Positions 1 to 7,738 of a DNA stretch of 8,764 nucleotides are shown here, in pieces. This DNA comes from JBCCWR01 sp039193385 (GTDB taxonomy: Bacteria > Verrucomicrobiota > Verrucomicrobiia > Methylacidiphilales > JBCCWR01). Location of the stretch: positions 1 through 8,764 of the forward strand of contig JBCCWR010000099.1 in assembly GCA_039193385.1 (NCBI GenBank). The letters run 5' to 3'. The position numbers were made by a program, and so were the translations under genes. The notes under the pieces were generated by a model. It was not told the origin of the DNA. It did not search any database and saw only the letters and a program-made list of their open reading frames with translations. The stretch's first letter is position 1. Each line of letters opens with the position of its first letter.

Positions 1-1951
1 ATTCCATATCTATAGATAAACCGTCTTTCTCCTTATAATCATCAACTAATTCATTTCTCTTTTTAAGTGTCTCAAGGAATACTTGCTGGTGCACTTTTCT
101 TTCAGAGTCCATAGTATATTTGTTATGTAACCCATCCGTATAGTCATCGCCCCACTTTTCTTCGCTTAAATCTTCCAGAGCCTGTTCTGTAATTTCAATG
201 ACTTTGTCTAGCGTTGCCAAAGTTACCTCGGTGTGTTCATCAGCTATAGACTTGAAGTCTATCTCTTTGCTCGTTTTTCTGGATATAGTTTCAATATTAT
301 TTACAACATGTCCCACACGAATGAGTAGAGCCAATGTATGATCACGATAGGTATGTAATTTAACCTCTCTCTCTGCTCCCTCTTCATTCATCCGGCAACG
401 GTTTTCATCCCCTTCTTTAAAAATGTCTTCACATGTAGCCACACACTTGTCTAGCTCTTTAACTAATTTATCAAGCTCCGAGGATACATTACCACTAATA
501 CTCAAAGTAGCAGTAGATATCATACAGGTATTAGATGCTAATGTTTCCAATCCACAGCCATCTTGAACGCGGACTGCCTGAACTTGTGCATTCAGTGCGA
601 TTAAATGAATCTCCGCTGATAATTCACGAATTTTTTGATTAAGATTGGAAGCCATGCCTCCGAGAGGTCTTAGCTTTTCAGTAGTCTCAGCAATGAGTTG
701 AACAAATTTCTGAATAAGATCTCGTACATCCCTGTAGGCATCCAATAACACCTGCACCATACCATCAACTCCGGCACTGACGCGGCCAAACTCTGTGAGT
801 TGCAGGCATTCTTGGTCTGCTTCCTGTGTCCTTTCACAGATATCTTCCATACCAGACATGATTTTATTTTGAGATTGAATAAGATCATTAATCAAAACCT
901 CTAGTTGCTTTCGTTGAAGCGCAGCAGTTTGATAAATACTTCTTAATATCTCAACAGCTTGTTGAGTTTCCCCAATTCGAATCAATTCCTCATATTTACC
1001 TTCGAGATCATTTAATGCTTCTATAACGTGCTCGCCTTTCTGAGCTATAATGTCATGAAATTGAAGTCCTATAACAACTTCACCTACAGCCTGCACCACA
1101 GCTTGACTAAACTTTGTCATTCTTACATCACTCTCTTGATTAATCTTTAAATCTTCAGTTAGACCAACAAGTGAGTCTTCAATTTGTTTTTTTCGCTGAT
1201 CAGCTATTATATGCTGGCTTTGCATTTGGCTGGTAAATTTATGTGATACAGCGTTGAGTGTGTTTTGTGTGCCTTCAAGTTCTCTGAATTTACTACTAAA
1301 TATTTCCGCAACCTCTACATGTAATTTTTCAATATCCTTAGTTAAACCAAGAAATACTTCCTGAACATCTTGACTTAAAGTAGCTGACTCAATTTTAAAC
1401 ATAGTCTGCAAATATTTTAAAGGGCGCATGGTACGATCCAGACTCTCTTCTGAACGTAACATACTCTGAATGCCGCCTATGTGTTGCTGAAAATTACGAA
1501 TGAGTTCTTTATCCTGAGACTTTGCTCTTTCGAGAAATTTTAGAGGCTCATGCAAGTTATCAATAGCTTCTTGAAATCCTGTTTGATCATCATCTCGACC
1601 AATGGCCATTTCAAGCAGACTCTCGCTATGACGGACCAGGCTCAGACTATCTTCATGGACAATTTGCAGTTGATCTCCAATGTATTGGACTTTTTCTTCG
1701 ACTAGTTGAGGCAGTTGATTCAACTGGGTCCGTTCTTCTTCTAAAGTTCCCAGTAGCGGGCCAAGTTTTTCCTTAGCGTCTAAAATCTTATCAGATTTCC
1801 TCTGTTTTTTTGTAGAAGATGAGTCTTTTCTATTCATTAAACTCATCGCTACCTTTTTGGATTTTTCTAAAAAAGAAGGACCCCAAGCTTTAATAAAGCC
1901 ATTGGAAGCTAAAGCAGATTTACCGTTCTTACCGTGATCACTTTCAGACAT
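1..1951 (-). CDS. Partial soluble chemotaxis-like coiled-coil signalling protein (MCP-like; C-terminus beyond left edge)
   Basis: Reading the minus strand from an ATG at 1951 gives 650 codons with no stop before the window edge, so the C-terminus is missing. The product looks almost entirely helical, rich in Glu, Gln, Lys and Leu, with no signal peptide, transmembrane segment, HAMP or recognisable sensor domain. Residues 18-52 form a basic stretch that begins as a possible amphipathic helix (FIKAWGPSFLEKSKK). Residues 291-311 carry an LQFHDI motif, a type I associate with chemotaxis-like coiled coils. Residues 447-472 (EIHLIALNAQVQAVRVQDG) match the hairpin tip of methyl-accepting chemotaxis proteins (LLALNAAIEAARAGE), but the following GRGF segment is replaced by GCGLET. 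The likely role is as a cytoplasmic partner in a chemosensory or related signalling array; the input is unknown. An in-frame ATG at 1999 would add 16 residues, and neither start has a Shine-Dalgarno sequence. It is divergent from ackA. A structural coiled-coil protein is the alternative. The ORF is certain; the function is moderately supported. Confidence 0.8.
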   Translation of the reverse strand, partial: MSESDHGKNGKSALASNGFIKAWGPSFLEKSKKVAMSLMNRKDSSSTKKQRKSDKILDAKEKLGPLLGTLEEERTQLNQLPQLVEEKVQYIGDQLQIVHEDSLSLVRHSESLLEMAIGRDDDQTGFQEAIDNLHEPLKFLERAKSQDKELIRNFQQHIGGIQSMLRSEESLDRTMRPLKYLQTMFKIESATLSQDVQEVFLGLTKDIEKLHVEVAEIFSSKFRELEGTQNTLNAVSHKFTSQMQSQHIIADQRKKQIEDSLVGLTEDLKINQESDVRMTKFSQAVVQAVGEVVIGLQFHDIIAQKGEHVIEALNDLEGKYEELIRIGETQQAVEILRSIYQTAALQRKQLEVLINDLIQSQNKIMSGMEDICERTQEADQECLQLTEFGRVSAGVDGMVQVLLDAYRDVRDLIQKFVQLIAETTEKLRPLGGMASNLNQKIRELSAEIHLIALNAQVQAVRVQDGCGLETLASNTCMISTATLSISGNVSSELDKLVKELDKCVATCEDIFKEGDENRCRMNEEGAEREVKLHTYRDHTLALLIRVGHVVNNIETISRKTSKEIDFKSIADEHTEVTLATLDKVIEITEQALEDLSEEKWGDDYTDGLHNKYTMDSERKVHQQVFLETLKKRNELVDDYKEKDGLSIDME

Positions 1952-2183
1952 GTATTTTAATCCAATGATTGTATATAAAAGATCTTCACCAACGGGCATC
2001 TGATGGCTCGTTTTAATGTATCGGATGCTGAAATTCAGGCTTAAGTTTTTTCCTAAGTAGGAATCGAGAAGATATTACAAATCATGGACTTACATATCAT
2101 ATGTATTAGCAGAAGTCATACAGCTTGGCCTCTAACGCTGTCGATTTTTCTTGTCGCCGGATGAAAACCCTTAAACTCATGGC
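1952..2183. other. Divergent intergenic region between the MCP-like gene and ackA
   Basis: These 232 bp must hold the promoters of both divergent genes, unless the left gene starts at 1999. I found no pair of good -35/-10 hexamers on either strand. The clearest local structure is the palindrome at 2091-2105. A 15-codon reading frame at 2161-2208 overlaps the ackA start in another frame and has no supporting feature. No RNA gene or recognisable riboswitch is visible. Confidence 0.5.
2091..2105. repeat. Perfect 15-bp palindrome, possible operator
   Basis: The sequence is TACATA-TCA-TATGTA: two exact 6-bp arms around a 3-bp centre, ending 78 bp before the ackA start codon. Size and symmetry fit a dimeric regulator's half-sites, but the element is AT-rich and could arise by chance. 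No cognate regulator is encoded in the window. It could act on ackA-pta, on the divergent gene, or on both. Confidence 0.3.
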
Positions 2184-3383
2184 ATGCCATCGCCCAAGAT
2201 ACTGGTGATCAACTGCGGAAGCTCATCGATCAAATTTGCTCTTATTGATTGCGAGGAAAAACAACCACTTGCTTCTGGACTCGCTGAGTGCCTCGGCTCT
2301 GACAATACTCAGCTTAAAATCAAGATATCCCATGGTTCAGACATTAAACGTAAGCTGCCAGGAGCGCAGCACAAAGAAGCCTTAAAAGCGTGTATTCAAG
2401 ATCTTAAAAAAATATTAGATGATGACTTTCAGCTCGATGGCGTAGGACACCGCGTTGTTCACGGTGGAGAAAAATTCACCAACTCCTGTAAGCTAACAGA
2501 AGATCTTCTCAACACACTCAAAGAGTGCAGTGACTTAGCTCCGTTACACAATCCAGCCAACCTTACGGGAATTTATACCGCACAGGAAATCTTTCCGGGC
2601 ATACCTCAAATCGCAGTTTTTGATACCTCCTTTCATCAAACTATGCCTCCTCAAGCTTATCTCTACGCAACACCTTATGAGTTTTATGAGAAATACAGTT
2701 TACGCCGTTATGGTTTCCACGGCACAAGCCATCACTATGTTGCTTTTGAGACGGCAAAGATTCTCAATAAAGCATTCTCAGAAACCAATATCATAACCAT
2801 TCATTTAGGAAACGGTTGCAGTGTGTGCTCTATTTCAAATGGTCAGAGTGTCGACACGAGTATGGGATTATCTCCGAATGAAGGGCTTGTTATGGGAACA
2901 CGTAGTGGTGACGTAGATCCATCCATCTTTCAATTTCTCGCCGAAAAAGAAAATCTGAGCATGACAGAAGTCCATAATATACTGAATCAGAAAAGCGGTT
3001 TGCTCGGCATATCGGGTTTGAGTAATGATATGCGTACACTCATTGAAGCAGCCCACAATGGTCACTCACGCGCACAACTCGCATTAAATATTTTCTGTCA
3101 TCGTTTATCCAAATCCATTCTTTCAATGACGGCAGGACTCGATGTCCTTAATGCTATCGTATTTACTGGCGGCATTGGTGAAAATGCACCTTACATACGT
3201 GCGCAAACCATACTCCAGTTGCGTTTGCTACAGATCGATATAGATCCTCATCTCAATGATCAGAATGGCAGAACATCTAAAGGATATATCACGACGAAAA
3301 ACTCAACCATCCCGGCGCTTGTTGTCCCTACAAATGAGGAATTAATGATCGCCCGGGAAGCAACCAGACTTCTTAAATTATGA
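2184..3383 (+). CDS. ackA: Acetate kinase
   Basis: AckA catalyses the reversible reaction acetyl phosphate + ADP = acetate + ATP in the cytoplasm. The 399 residues match the usual family length of about 400. Visible motifs of the acetokinase/ASKHA fold, in order: NCGSSSIK (10-17) for phosphate and nucleotide binding; HRVVHGGE (89-96) with the conserved Arg90; FDTSFHQTMP with Asp147; RRYGFHGTSH with His179; HLGNGCSVCSI; MGTRSGDVDP with the catalytic-type Arg240; FTGGIGENAPYIR, the adenosine-site loop; and the C-terminal PTNEEL glutamates (385-386). By alignment with the known catalytic Asn, Arg, Asp, His, Arg and Glu positions, nothing essential is missing. The ATG at 2184 is the first possible start after an in-frame stop at 2172-2174, and it places the Asn-Gly-Ser motif where expected. 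There is no Shine-Dalgarno sequence. The stop overlaps the pta start by four bases, so the two genes are surely co-transcribed and probably translationally coupled. Confidence 0.97.
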   Translation: MPSPKILVINCGSSSIKFALIDCEEKQPLASGLAECLGSDNTQLKIKISHGSDIKRKLPGAQHKEALKACIQDLKKILDDDFQLDGVGHRVVHGGEKFTNSCKLTEDLLNTLKECSDLAPLHNPANLTGIYTAQEIFPGIPQIAVFDTSFHQTMPPQAYLYATPYEFYEKYSLRRYGFHGTSHHYVAFETAKILNKAFSETNIITIHLGNGCSVCSISNGQSVDTSMGLSPNEGLVMGTRSGDVDPSIFQFLAEKENLSMTEVHNILNQKSGLLGISGLSNDMRTLIEAAHNGHSRAQLALNIFCHRLSKSILSMTAGLDVLNAIVFTGGIGENAPYIRAQTILQLRLLQIDIDPHLNDQNGRTSKGYITTKNSTIPALVVPTNEELMIAREATRLLKL

Positions 3384-5548
3384 AACATACCTTTTTTATG
3401 GCAGCGACAGGACCTGAAACGGGGCTTACGTCAATATCACTAGGTGTTGTGCGCGCCTTGGATCGTCGAGGTATCCGCGTCGGTTTTTGCAAACCCATTA
3501 CGCAAAATCGTATTCATGAAGGCGAACCGGAGCCATCTTCACATTTCATTGAAAAGACTATGAATATGATACCGCCAACGCCTATTCCTTTAAAGCAAGC
3601 GGAGGAATATTTAAGCAAAGCAAAAACCGATGACTTGATGGAGCTCGTGGTAAGTAAAATCGACCAAGCAGCTAAAAATGCTGATGTCGTCGTTGTGGAA
3701 GGACTGCTCCCCACAGAGGGAGAATCTTTCAAGAACCGATTAAACCGCACCATGGTAAGTAATCTTAATGCAGAAGTTATACTGGTTGCCGCCTATGAAC
3801 AAAAAAAAGTGGAAGAGCTGGAGAATAAGCTTCGTGTCACTGCGACATTATATGGAGGCATCCAAAGTGAACAAGTCATAGGTTGCATCTTAAACAAAGT
3901 AAACTTTGGCTATACGCTCAAGCAACCTCAACTTTCATCCCTTTTAACAACAGAGGATAGACCAGCGCAAGAGTTTGTAGACCCAACGAATGAAGAAGTT
4001 GAAGAATTCAACGACCGTGTTCGTAAAGAGTGTCCATTATTTGAAGATCATTCTTTTGTGCTCTTTGGTAGTGTGCCTTTGAACCAATCACTAACATCGT
4101 ATCGAACTATCGATGTCGCCCGCCACCTCAATGCTACGATTATTAATGAAGGTGATATGACCCAACGTCGTGTCACAAGCGTCGCTCTTTGTGCACGCTA
4201 TGTAACAGCAATTCTACATCTTTTTAAACCTGGCACGCTTATTCTGGCACCTGCTGACCGTAATGATATTATGATGGCTTCCGCCCTTGCTGCACTTAAT
4301 GATGTTCCCTTGGCTGGTGTTCTTTTAACGGGTGATACTAATACGGACCATAAAATGATGGATTTCTGTCGTAAATCATTTGCTACCGGACTCCCCATTA
4401 TTTCCGTGCCAACGGATAGCTACCAAACCGCTAATGCATTGGGTGATGTAAACCCCGAGGTTCCTTCAGATGATATTGAGCGTATGAACCATGTTATGGA
4501 CTTCGTCGCTAGGCAGATCGGCGGTAAACTTCTGGAAAAGCGCTGTAAGTCAGATCTTGAGTTACGCATGTCTCCCGCAGCTTTCAGATACGACTTAGCT
4601 AATAAGGCACGTCAGGCCAATAAACGCATCATTCTTCCAGAAGGTGATGAACCTAGGACCATACAAGCTGCCGTAGCATGCCAAGAGCGCGATATTGCTC
4701 AATGTGTTTTGCTGGGAGATCCTGATGAAATCAAACGAATTGCCCAAGCAAACGGCATTAGTTTACCAGACTCTATCGAACTCATAGACATAGCAAATGT
4801 TCGTTCTAGATATATTCCCCATCTCATGGAAATGCGTAAGCATAAAAATCTAACGGAAGATCAATGCAGAGAAGCACTGGAGGATAATGTCATGTTAGGC
4901 ACCGTAATGCTGGCCTTAAATGAAGTTGATGGGCTGGTATCCGGAGCAGTTCATTCATCGGCCAATACTATTCGCCCGGCACTCCAAATCATAAAAACTC
5001 GTCCTGGAAATAAAGTAGTATCATCTATCTTCTTTATGTGCTTTCCGGATAGTGTTCTTGTTTATGGAGATTGTGCTGTCAATCCAGATCCTGATGCTGA
5101 AACCCTAGCCGACATAGCTATTCAGAGTGCGGACTCAGCTGCGCGCTTTGGCATACCACCTAAGGTCGCTCTTATCAGTTACAGCACAGGTGAATCGGGT
5201 ACAGGAGCAGATGTTGAAAAGGTCCGTAAAGCGACTCAACTTGCTCAAGAAAAACGTCCTGACTTACTCATTGATGGTCCTTTGCAATATGATGCAGCAG
5301 CAATTAAAGATGTGGCAAAAAAGAAGGCTCCGGATAGCCCTATTGCAGGACAGGCAACCGTATTTATCTTTCCCGATTTGAACACTGGAAATACGACTTA
5401 CAAAGCTGTACAAAGAAGCGCTAACCTTGTTAGCATTGGCCCTATGCTACAGGGCTTGAAAAAACCCGTGAATGATTTATCACGAGGCGCACTTGTCGAT
5501 GACATCATATATACTATTGCTCTAACTGCCATTCAGGCTGGTGAATAA
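3380..5548 (+). CDS. pta: Phosphate acetyltransferase, long form with BioD-like N-terminal and DRTGG domains
   Basis: Pta interconverts acetyl-CoA + phosphate and acetyl phosphate + CoA, feeding AckA. At 722 residues it is the long, E. coli-like class (about 714), not the short single-domain enzyme of about 330. Residues 1-200 form a P-loop-NTPase/BioD-like domain with the degenerate loop ATGPETGLTSISLG near the N-terminus. About 225-340 is the DRTGG-type regulatory domain (LFGSVPLNQSL, INEGD, APADRNDI). From about 397 (MSPAAFRYDLANKAR) to the end is the catalytic PTA domain, with LPEGDEPRT, VSGAVHSSANTIRPALQ, YGDCAVNPDP, IQSADSAARFG, SYSTGESGTG, DGPLQYDAA, FPDLNTGN and PVNDLSRG. In E. coli the N-terminal part is involved in allosteric control by metabolites; the same is inferred here. 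The start lies inside the ackA stop (ATGA overlap). The last 180 residues are strikingly close to the enterobacterial enzyme as I remember it, consistent with strong conservation of this domain. No frameshift or missing motif was seen. Confidence 0.97.
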   Translation: MKHTFFMAATGPETGLTSISLGVVRALDRRGIRVGFCKPITQNRIHEGEPEPSSHFIEKTMNMIPPTPIPLKQAEEYLSKAKTDDLMELVVSKIDQAAKNADVVVVEGLLPTEGESFKNRLNRTMVSNLNAEVILVAAYEQKKVEELENKLRVTATLYGGIQSEQVIGCILNKVNFGYTLKQPQLSSLLTTEDRPAQEFVDPTNEEVEEFNDRVRKECPLFEDHSFVLFGSVPLNQSLTSYRTIDVARHLNATIINEGDMTQRRVTSVALCARYVTAILHLFKPGTLILAPADRNDIMMASALAALNDVPLAGVLLTGDTNTDHKMMDFCRKSFATGLPIISVPTDSYQTANALGDVNPEVPSDDIERMNHVMDFVARQIGGKLLEKRCKSDLELRMSPAAFRYDLANKARQANKRIILPEGDEPRTIQAAVACQERDIAQCVLLGDPDEIKRIAQANGISLPDSIELIDIANVRSRYIPHLMEMRKHKNLTEDQCREALEDNVMLGTVMLALNEVDGLVSGAVHSSANTIRPALQIIKTRPGNKVVSSIFFMCFPDSVLVYGDCAVNPDPDAETLADIAIQSADSAARFGIPPKVALISYSTGESGTGADVEKVRKATQLAQEKRPDLLIDGPLQYDAAAIKDVAKKKAPDSPIAGQATVFIFPDLNTGNTTYKAVQRSANLVSIGPMLQGLKKPVNDLSRGALVDDIIYTIALTAIQAGE

Positions 5549-5558
5549 ATATCTCCAA

Positions 5559-5630
5559 AAGCCCGAAAAAAATTCATACTTTCTGCTAAAACTAATACAT
5601 TGAACGATTTAGCAGAAAATGGGAGGGCTT
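5559..5630. repeat. Nested inverted repeat after pta, possible terminator or operator
   Basis: The inner element is a perfect 11-bp inverted repeat, TTTCTGCTAAA (5580-5590) and TTTAGCAGAAA (5608-5618), with a 17-bp centre. It is framed by outer arms AAGCCC (5559-5564) and GGGCTT (5625-5630). The outer right arm is followed by AATTTTATT, a poor but T-rich tract, so an RNA made from ackA-pta could fold into a long hairpin that ends the transcript. The gap between inner and outer arms and the absence of a clean U-run argue against a classical terminator. The inner arms could equally be two half-sites of a regulator acting on the receptor gene, whose start is 80 bp further on. Confidence 0.4.
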
Positions 5631-5697
5631 AATTTTATTGGCAATTTGATAAATGTTCGCTTGCTATCAGACCTCAGGATTGTAGCTTGGCTATTTT

Positions 5698-7707
5698 ATG
5701 CGCTTCGCACTTACCCTAAGTACAAGCTTAATTCTATATACCTCTCTTGTCGCATCAGATTTGGATGTGCTGACGGAAGAGGACGTCACACTTTACTCTA
5801 TACTTGATGTTAAAGAGCCAGGTAAAGTAACGACTACATCTGCCGCTAAGAAAAAACAAAATCTTCTTAATGTCGCTTCTGCCATCCACACCGTTTCTAA
5901 CGATGATATTCGCCGCATGGGTGCACAAACTATAGCGGATGCTCTTCGCTACACTCCTGGTGTTCACATCGCTCAAATTAGATCTAGCCTTTGGGGTGTT
6001 ACATCAAGAGGATTCAATGACCAGTTCGCCAACAAACTGTTAACTCTCATAGATGGAAGAGAAACATATAACCACATTTTCTCGGGAACCTACTGGGATG
6101 TACAAGACCCCTTAATGGAAGACATTGATCGTATTGAAGTGATTCGTGGGCCTGGCGCGACTCTGTGGGGTGCCAATGCAGTGAATGGCGTCATTAACGT
6201 TATATCCAAACCAACGAGTGAAACACAGGGACTTTACATCACAGGAGGTGGAGGTTCCGAGTTACTTGGATTTGGAGCCATGCGCTACGGCGGTAACATC
6301 TCAGATGACGCATGGTTTCGTATCCACTCAAAAGTCAAATTTGTAGACGATGCTGTCTCACCTTCTAAAGCTAATTTAGAAGATGATTGGTATATTAATT
6401 CACATGGACTACGTATTGATTGGGATCCGAACATTGATAATATTTTGATGCTCGACGCACGTTTCTATCAAGGAACAAAAGGATTTTCCACTACCGTCCC
6501 CAATCTCAATAATCCACCATCTTTAAGAGAGACACTAACGGATGATGTTGAAGTTCATGGAGCCCATTTCCTCATGAAATGGACACATATTCCCAATGAA
6601 GATAATGAAATGAATATGCAATTTTACTGGGACAGAACCTACCGTGATACGCCACAATACTTTAATATTGTTGATAGCTTCGATTTCGAAGCTCAACACC
6701 GCTGGCAATGGAATGAGTATCTGGAAACCACTTATGGCCTCAATTACAGTGGAACACTATTTCAGTTAGAGGGTCGAAGTTCCTTAAGTGTTGCCGAAGA
6801 AAATACCTCAACCAATCTTTTTACAGCTTTTATCCAAAATGAAATTGATCTGATTGACGATATTCTTATTTTCACGATGGGATCAAAATTCGAGCATAAT
6901 GACTACACGGGTTTTGAAATCCAGCCGTCTGCAAGGTTACTTTGGAAATTAAATGATAAAAACAGTCTATGGACTTCCGTTTCACGGGCTGTAAGAACTC
7001 CCAATGAAATCGAATTATATACTTCACAGTTCAATCTTATAGATGGAAGCCCTCCGATACTCACACAATTTGAAGGTAGTGCGGCTGTTGAATCAGAGGA
7101 TCTAGTTGCCTTAGAACTTGGCTATCGCAGTCAACCTACAGACTCTCTTTCTATTGACCTAGCACTTTTCTATAATATCTATGAGGATTTCCAATCACCC
7201 TATACAGAATCTGTCACTGTTGAAACAGAGCCTATTACACACATACTCAACTCCCTCTCCATATCTAATCAGCGAGATGCTGAAACTTATGGGGCAGAGA
7301 TGGCTATTGATTGGAACATCAATGACATTTGGAGAGTTTATACCGCTTATTCTATTATGAATGTGGAGGCACATCGTGAGGCAGTTAATATCAATGAATC
7401 AAATATTGAGGATATTTCTCCACAGCAGATACTTTCAGCGCGGAGTCATTTTACTCTCTTCGATCAAAAGGTAGAGCTAGACCTCGGTGTGCGCTACGTA
7501 GATCAGATTGAAAACCAAAATATTCCCGCTTACACACAAATGGATGTGCACATTGGCTACCTGCCTAATGAAAACCTGGAGTTTTCTATCGTGGGGCAAT
7601 CTCTCCTAGACGACCAACAACCGGAATTTTCTTCATCAACTCTTTTAAGTGACACTGCTGCTGAAATCGAACGCTCTATATTCGGCCAAATTACCCTTCG
7701 CTACTAA
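5698..7707 (+). CDS. TonB-dependent outer-membrane receptor, ligand unknown
   Basis: This is an outer-membrane gated porin that imports a scarce or large ligand using the TonB-ExbB-ExbD energy system. The 669 residues are normal for the family. Residues 1-20 form a signal peptide (MRFALTLSTSLILY...) with a plausible cleavage after VAS. The plug domain spans about 55-171: VSNDDIRRMGAQTIADALRY, PGV, SRGFNDQFANK, LIDGRETYNHIFSGTYWD and IEVIRGPGATLWGANAVNGV. The remainder is a beta-barrel rich in alternating aromatic strands, including SVSRAVRTPNEIELY and a late GQSLLDDQQPEF, and it ends in ITLRY, a terminal aromatic residue typical of the Bam signal. The plug wording (LIDGR, then FSGTYWDVQD) belongs to a common but poorly characterised subfamily; it does not tell siderophore from vitamin, copper or glycan transport. 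No carboxypeptidase-like N-terminal extension and no SusD partner were seen. ATG 5698 follows an in-frame stop at 5683-5685; there is no Shine-Dalgarno sequence. No convincing terminator lies in the 31 bp before the convergent gene. Confidence 0.93.
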   Translation: MRFALTLSTSLILYTSLVASDLDVLTEEDVTLYSILDVKEPGKVTTTSAAKKKQNLLNVASAIHTVSNDDIRRMGAQTIADALRYTPGVHIAQIRSSLWGVTSRGFNDQFANKLLTLIDGRETYNHIFSGTYWDVQDPLMEDIDRIEVIRGPGATLWGANAVNGVINVISKPTSETQGLYITGGGGSELLGFGAMRYGGNISDDAWFRIHSKVKFVDDAVSPSKANLEDDWYINSHGLRIDWDPNIDNILMLDARFYQGTKGFSTTVPNLNNPPSLRETLTDDVEVHGAHFLMKWTHIPNEDNEMNMQFYWDRTYRDTPQYFNIVDSFDFEAQHRWQWNEYLETTYGLNYSGTLFQLEGRSSLSVAEENTSTNLFTAFIQNEIDLIDDILIFTMGSKFEHNDYTGFEIQPSARLLWKLNDKNSLWTSVSRAVRTPNEIELYTSQFNLIDGSPPILTQFEGSAAVESEDLVALELGYRSQPTDSLSIDLALFYNIYEDFQSPYTESVTVETEPITHILNSLSISNQRDAETYGAEMAIDWNINDIWRVYTAYSIMNVEAHREAVNINESNIEDISPQQILSARSHFTLFDQKVELDLGVRYVDQIENQNIPAYTQMDVHIGYLPNENLEFSIVGQSLLDDQQPEFSSSTLLSDTAAEIERSIFGQITLRY

Positions 7708-7738
7708 GTTCTGTTTATAACTAAGAAAGCAATATCTG

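Noticed and set aside
670..888. 72-codon minus-strand ORF within the MCP-like gene region
   Set aside because: It lies in another frame inside the much longer open minus-strand gene; its residues look random and it has no homologous motif.
2161..2208. Short plus-strand ORF (MKTLKLMACHRPRYW) overlapping the ackA start
   Set aside because: It could look like a leader peptide, but it has no ribosome-binding site, no run of regulatory codons and no attenuator hairpin after it.
2868..3065. Minus-strand ORF inside ackA
   Set aside because: It is antisense to well-conserved ackA codons with no independent signal.
3514..4398. Two minus-strand ORFs inside pta (3514-3753 and 4198-4398)
   Set aside because: Both are low-complexity shadows of the pta coding frame with no start signals.
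5127..5381. 84-codon plus-strand ORF inside pta
   Set aside because: It is a frame-shifted reading of the catalytic PTA domain, which is itself intact.
5622..5640. GGAGG at 5622-5626 followed by TTG at 5638 in the receptor frame, as a possible upstream start
   Set aside because: The frame meets a TGA three codons later (5647-5649), so it cannot extend the receptor.
5619..5976. Small ORFs around the receptor start (5619-5807 plus, 5755-5976 minus)
   Set aside because: They overlap the signal-peptide and plug coding region in other frames; the receptor frame is clearly the real one.
7708..7738. Terminator between the convergent receptor and prenyl synthase genes
   Set aside because: The 31-bp gap shows only a direct CTAAG repeat and no stem with a T-tract on either strand.
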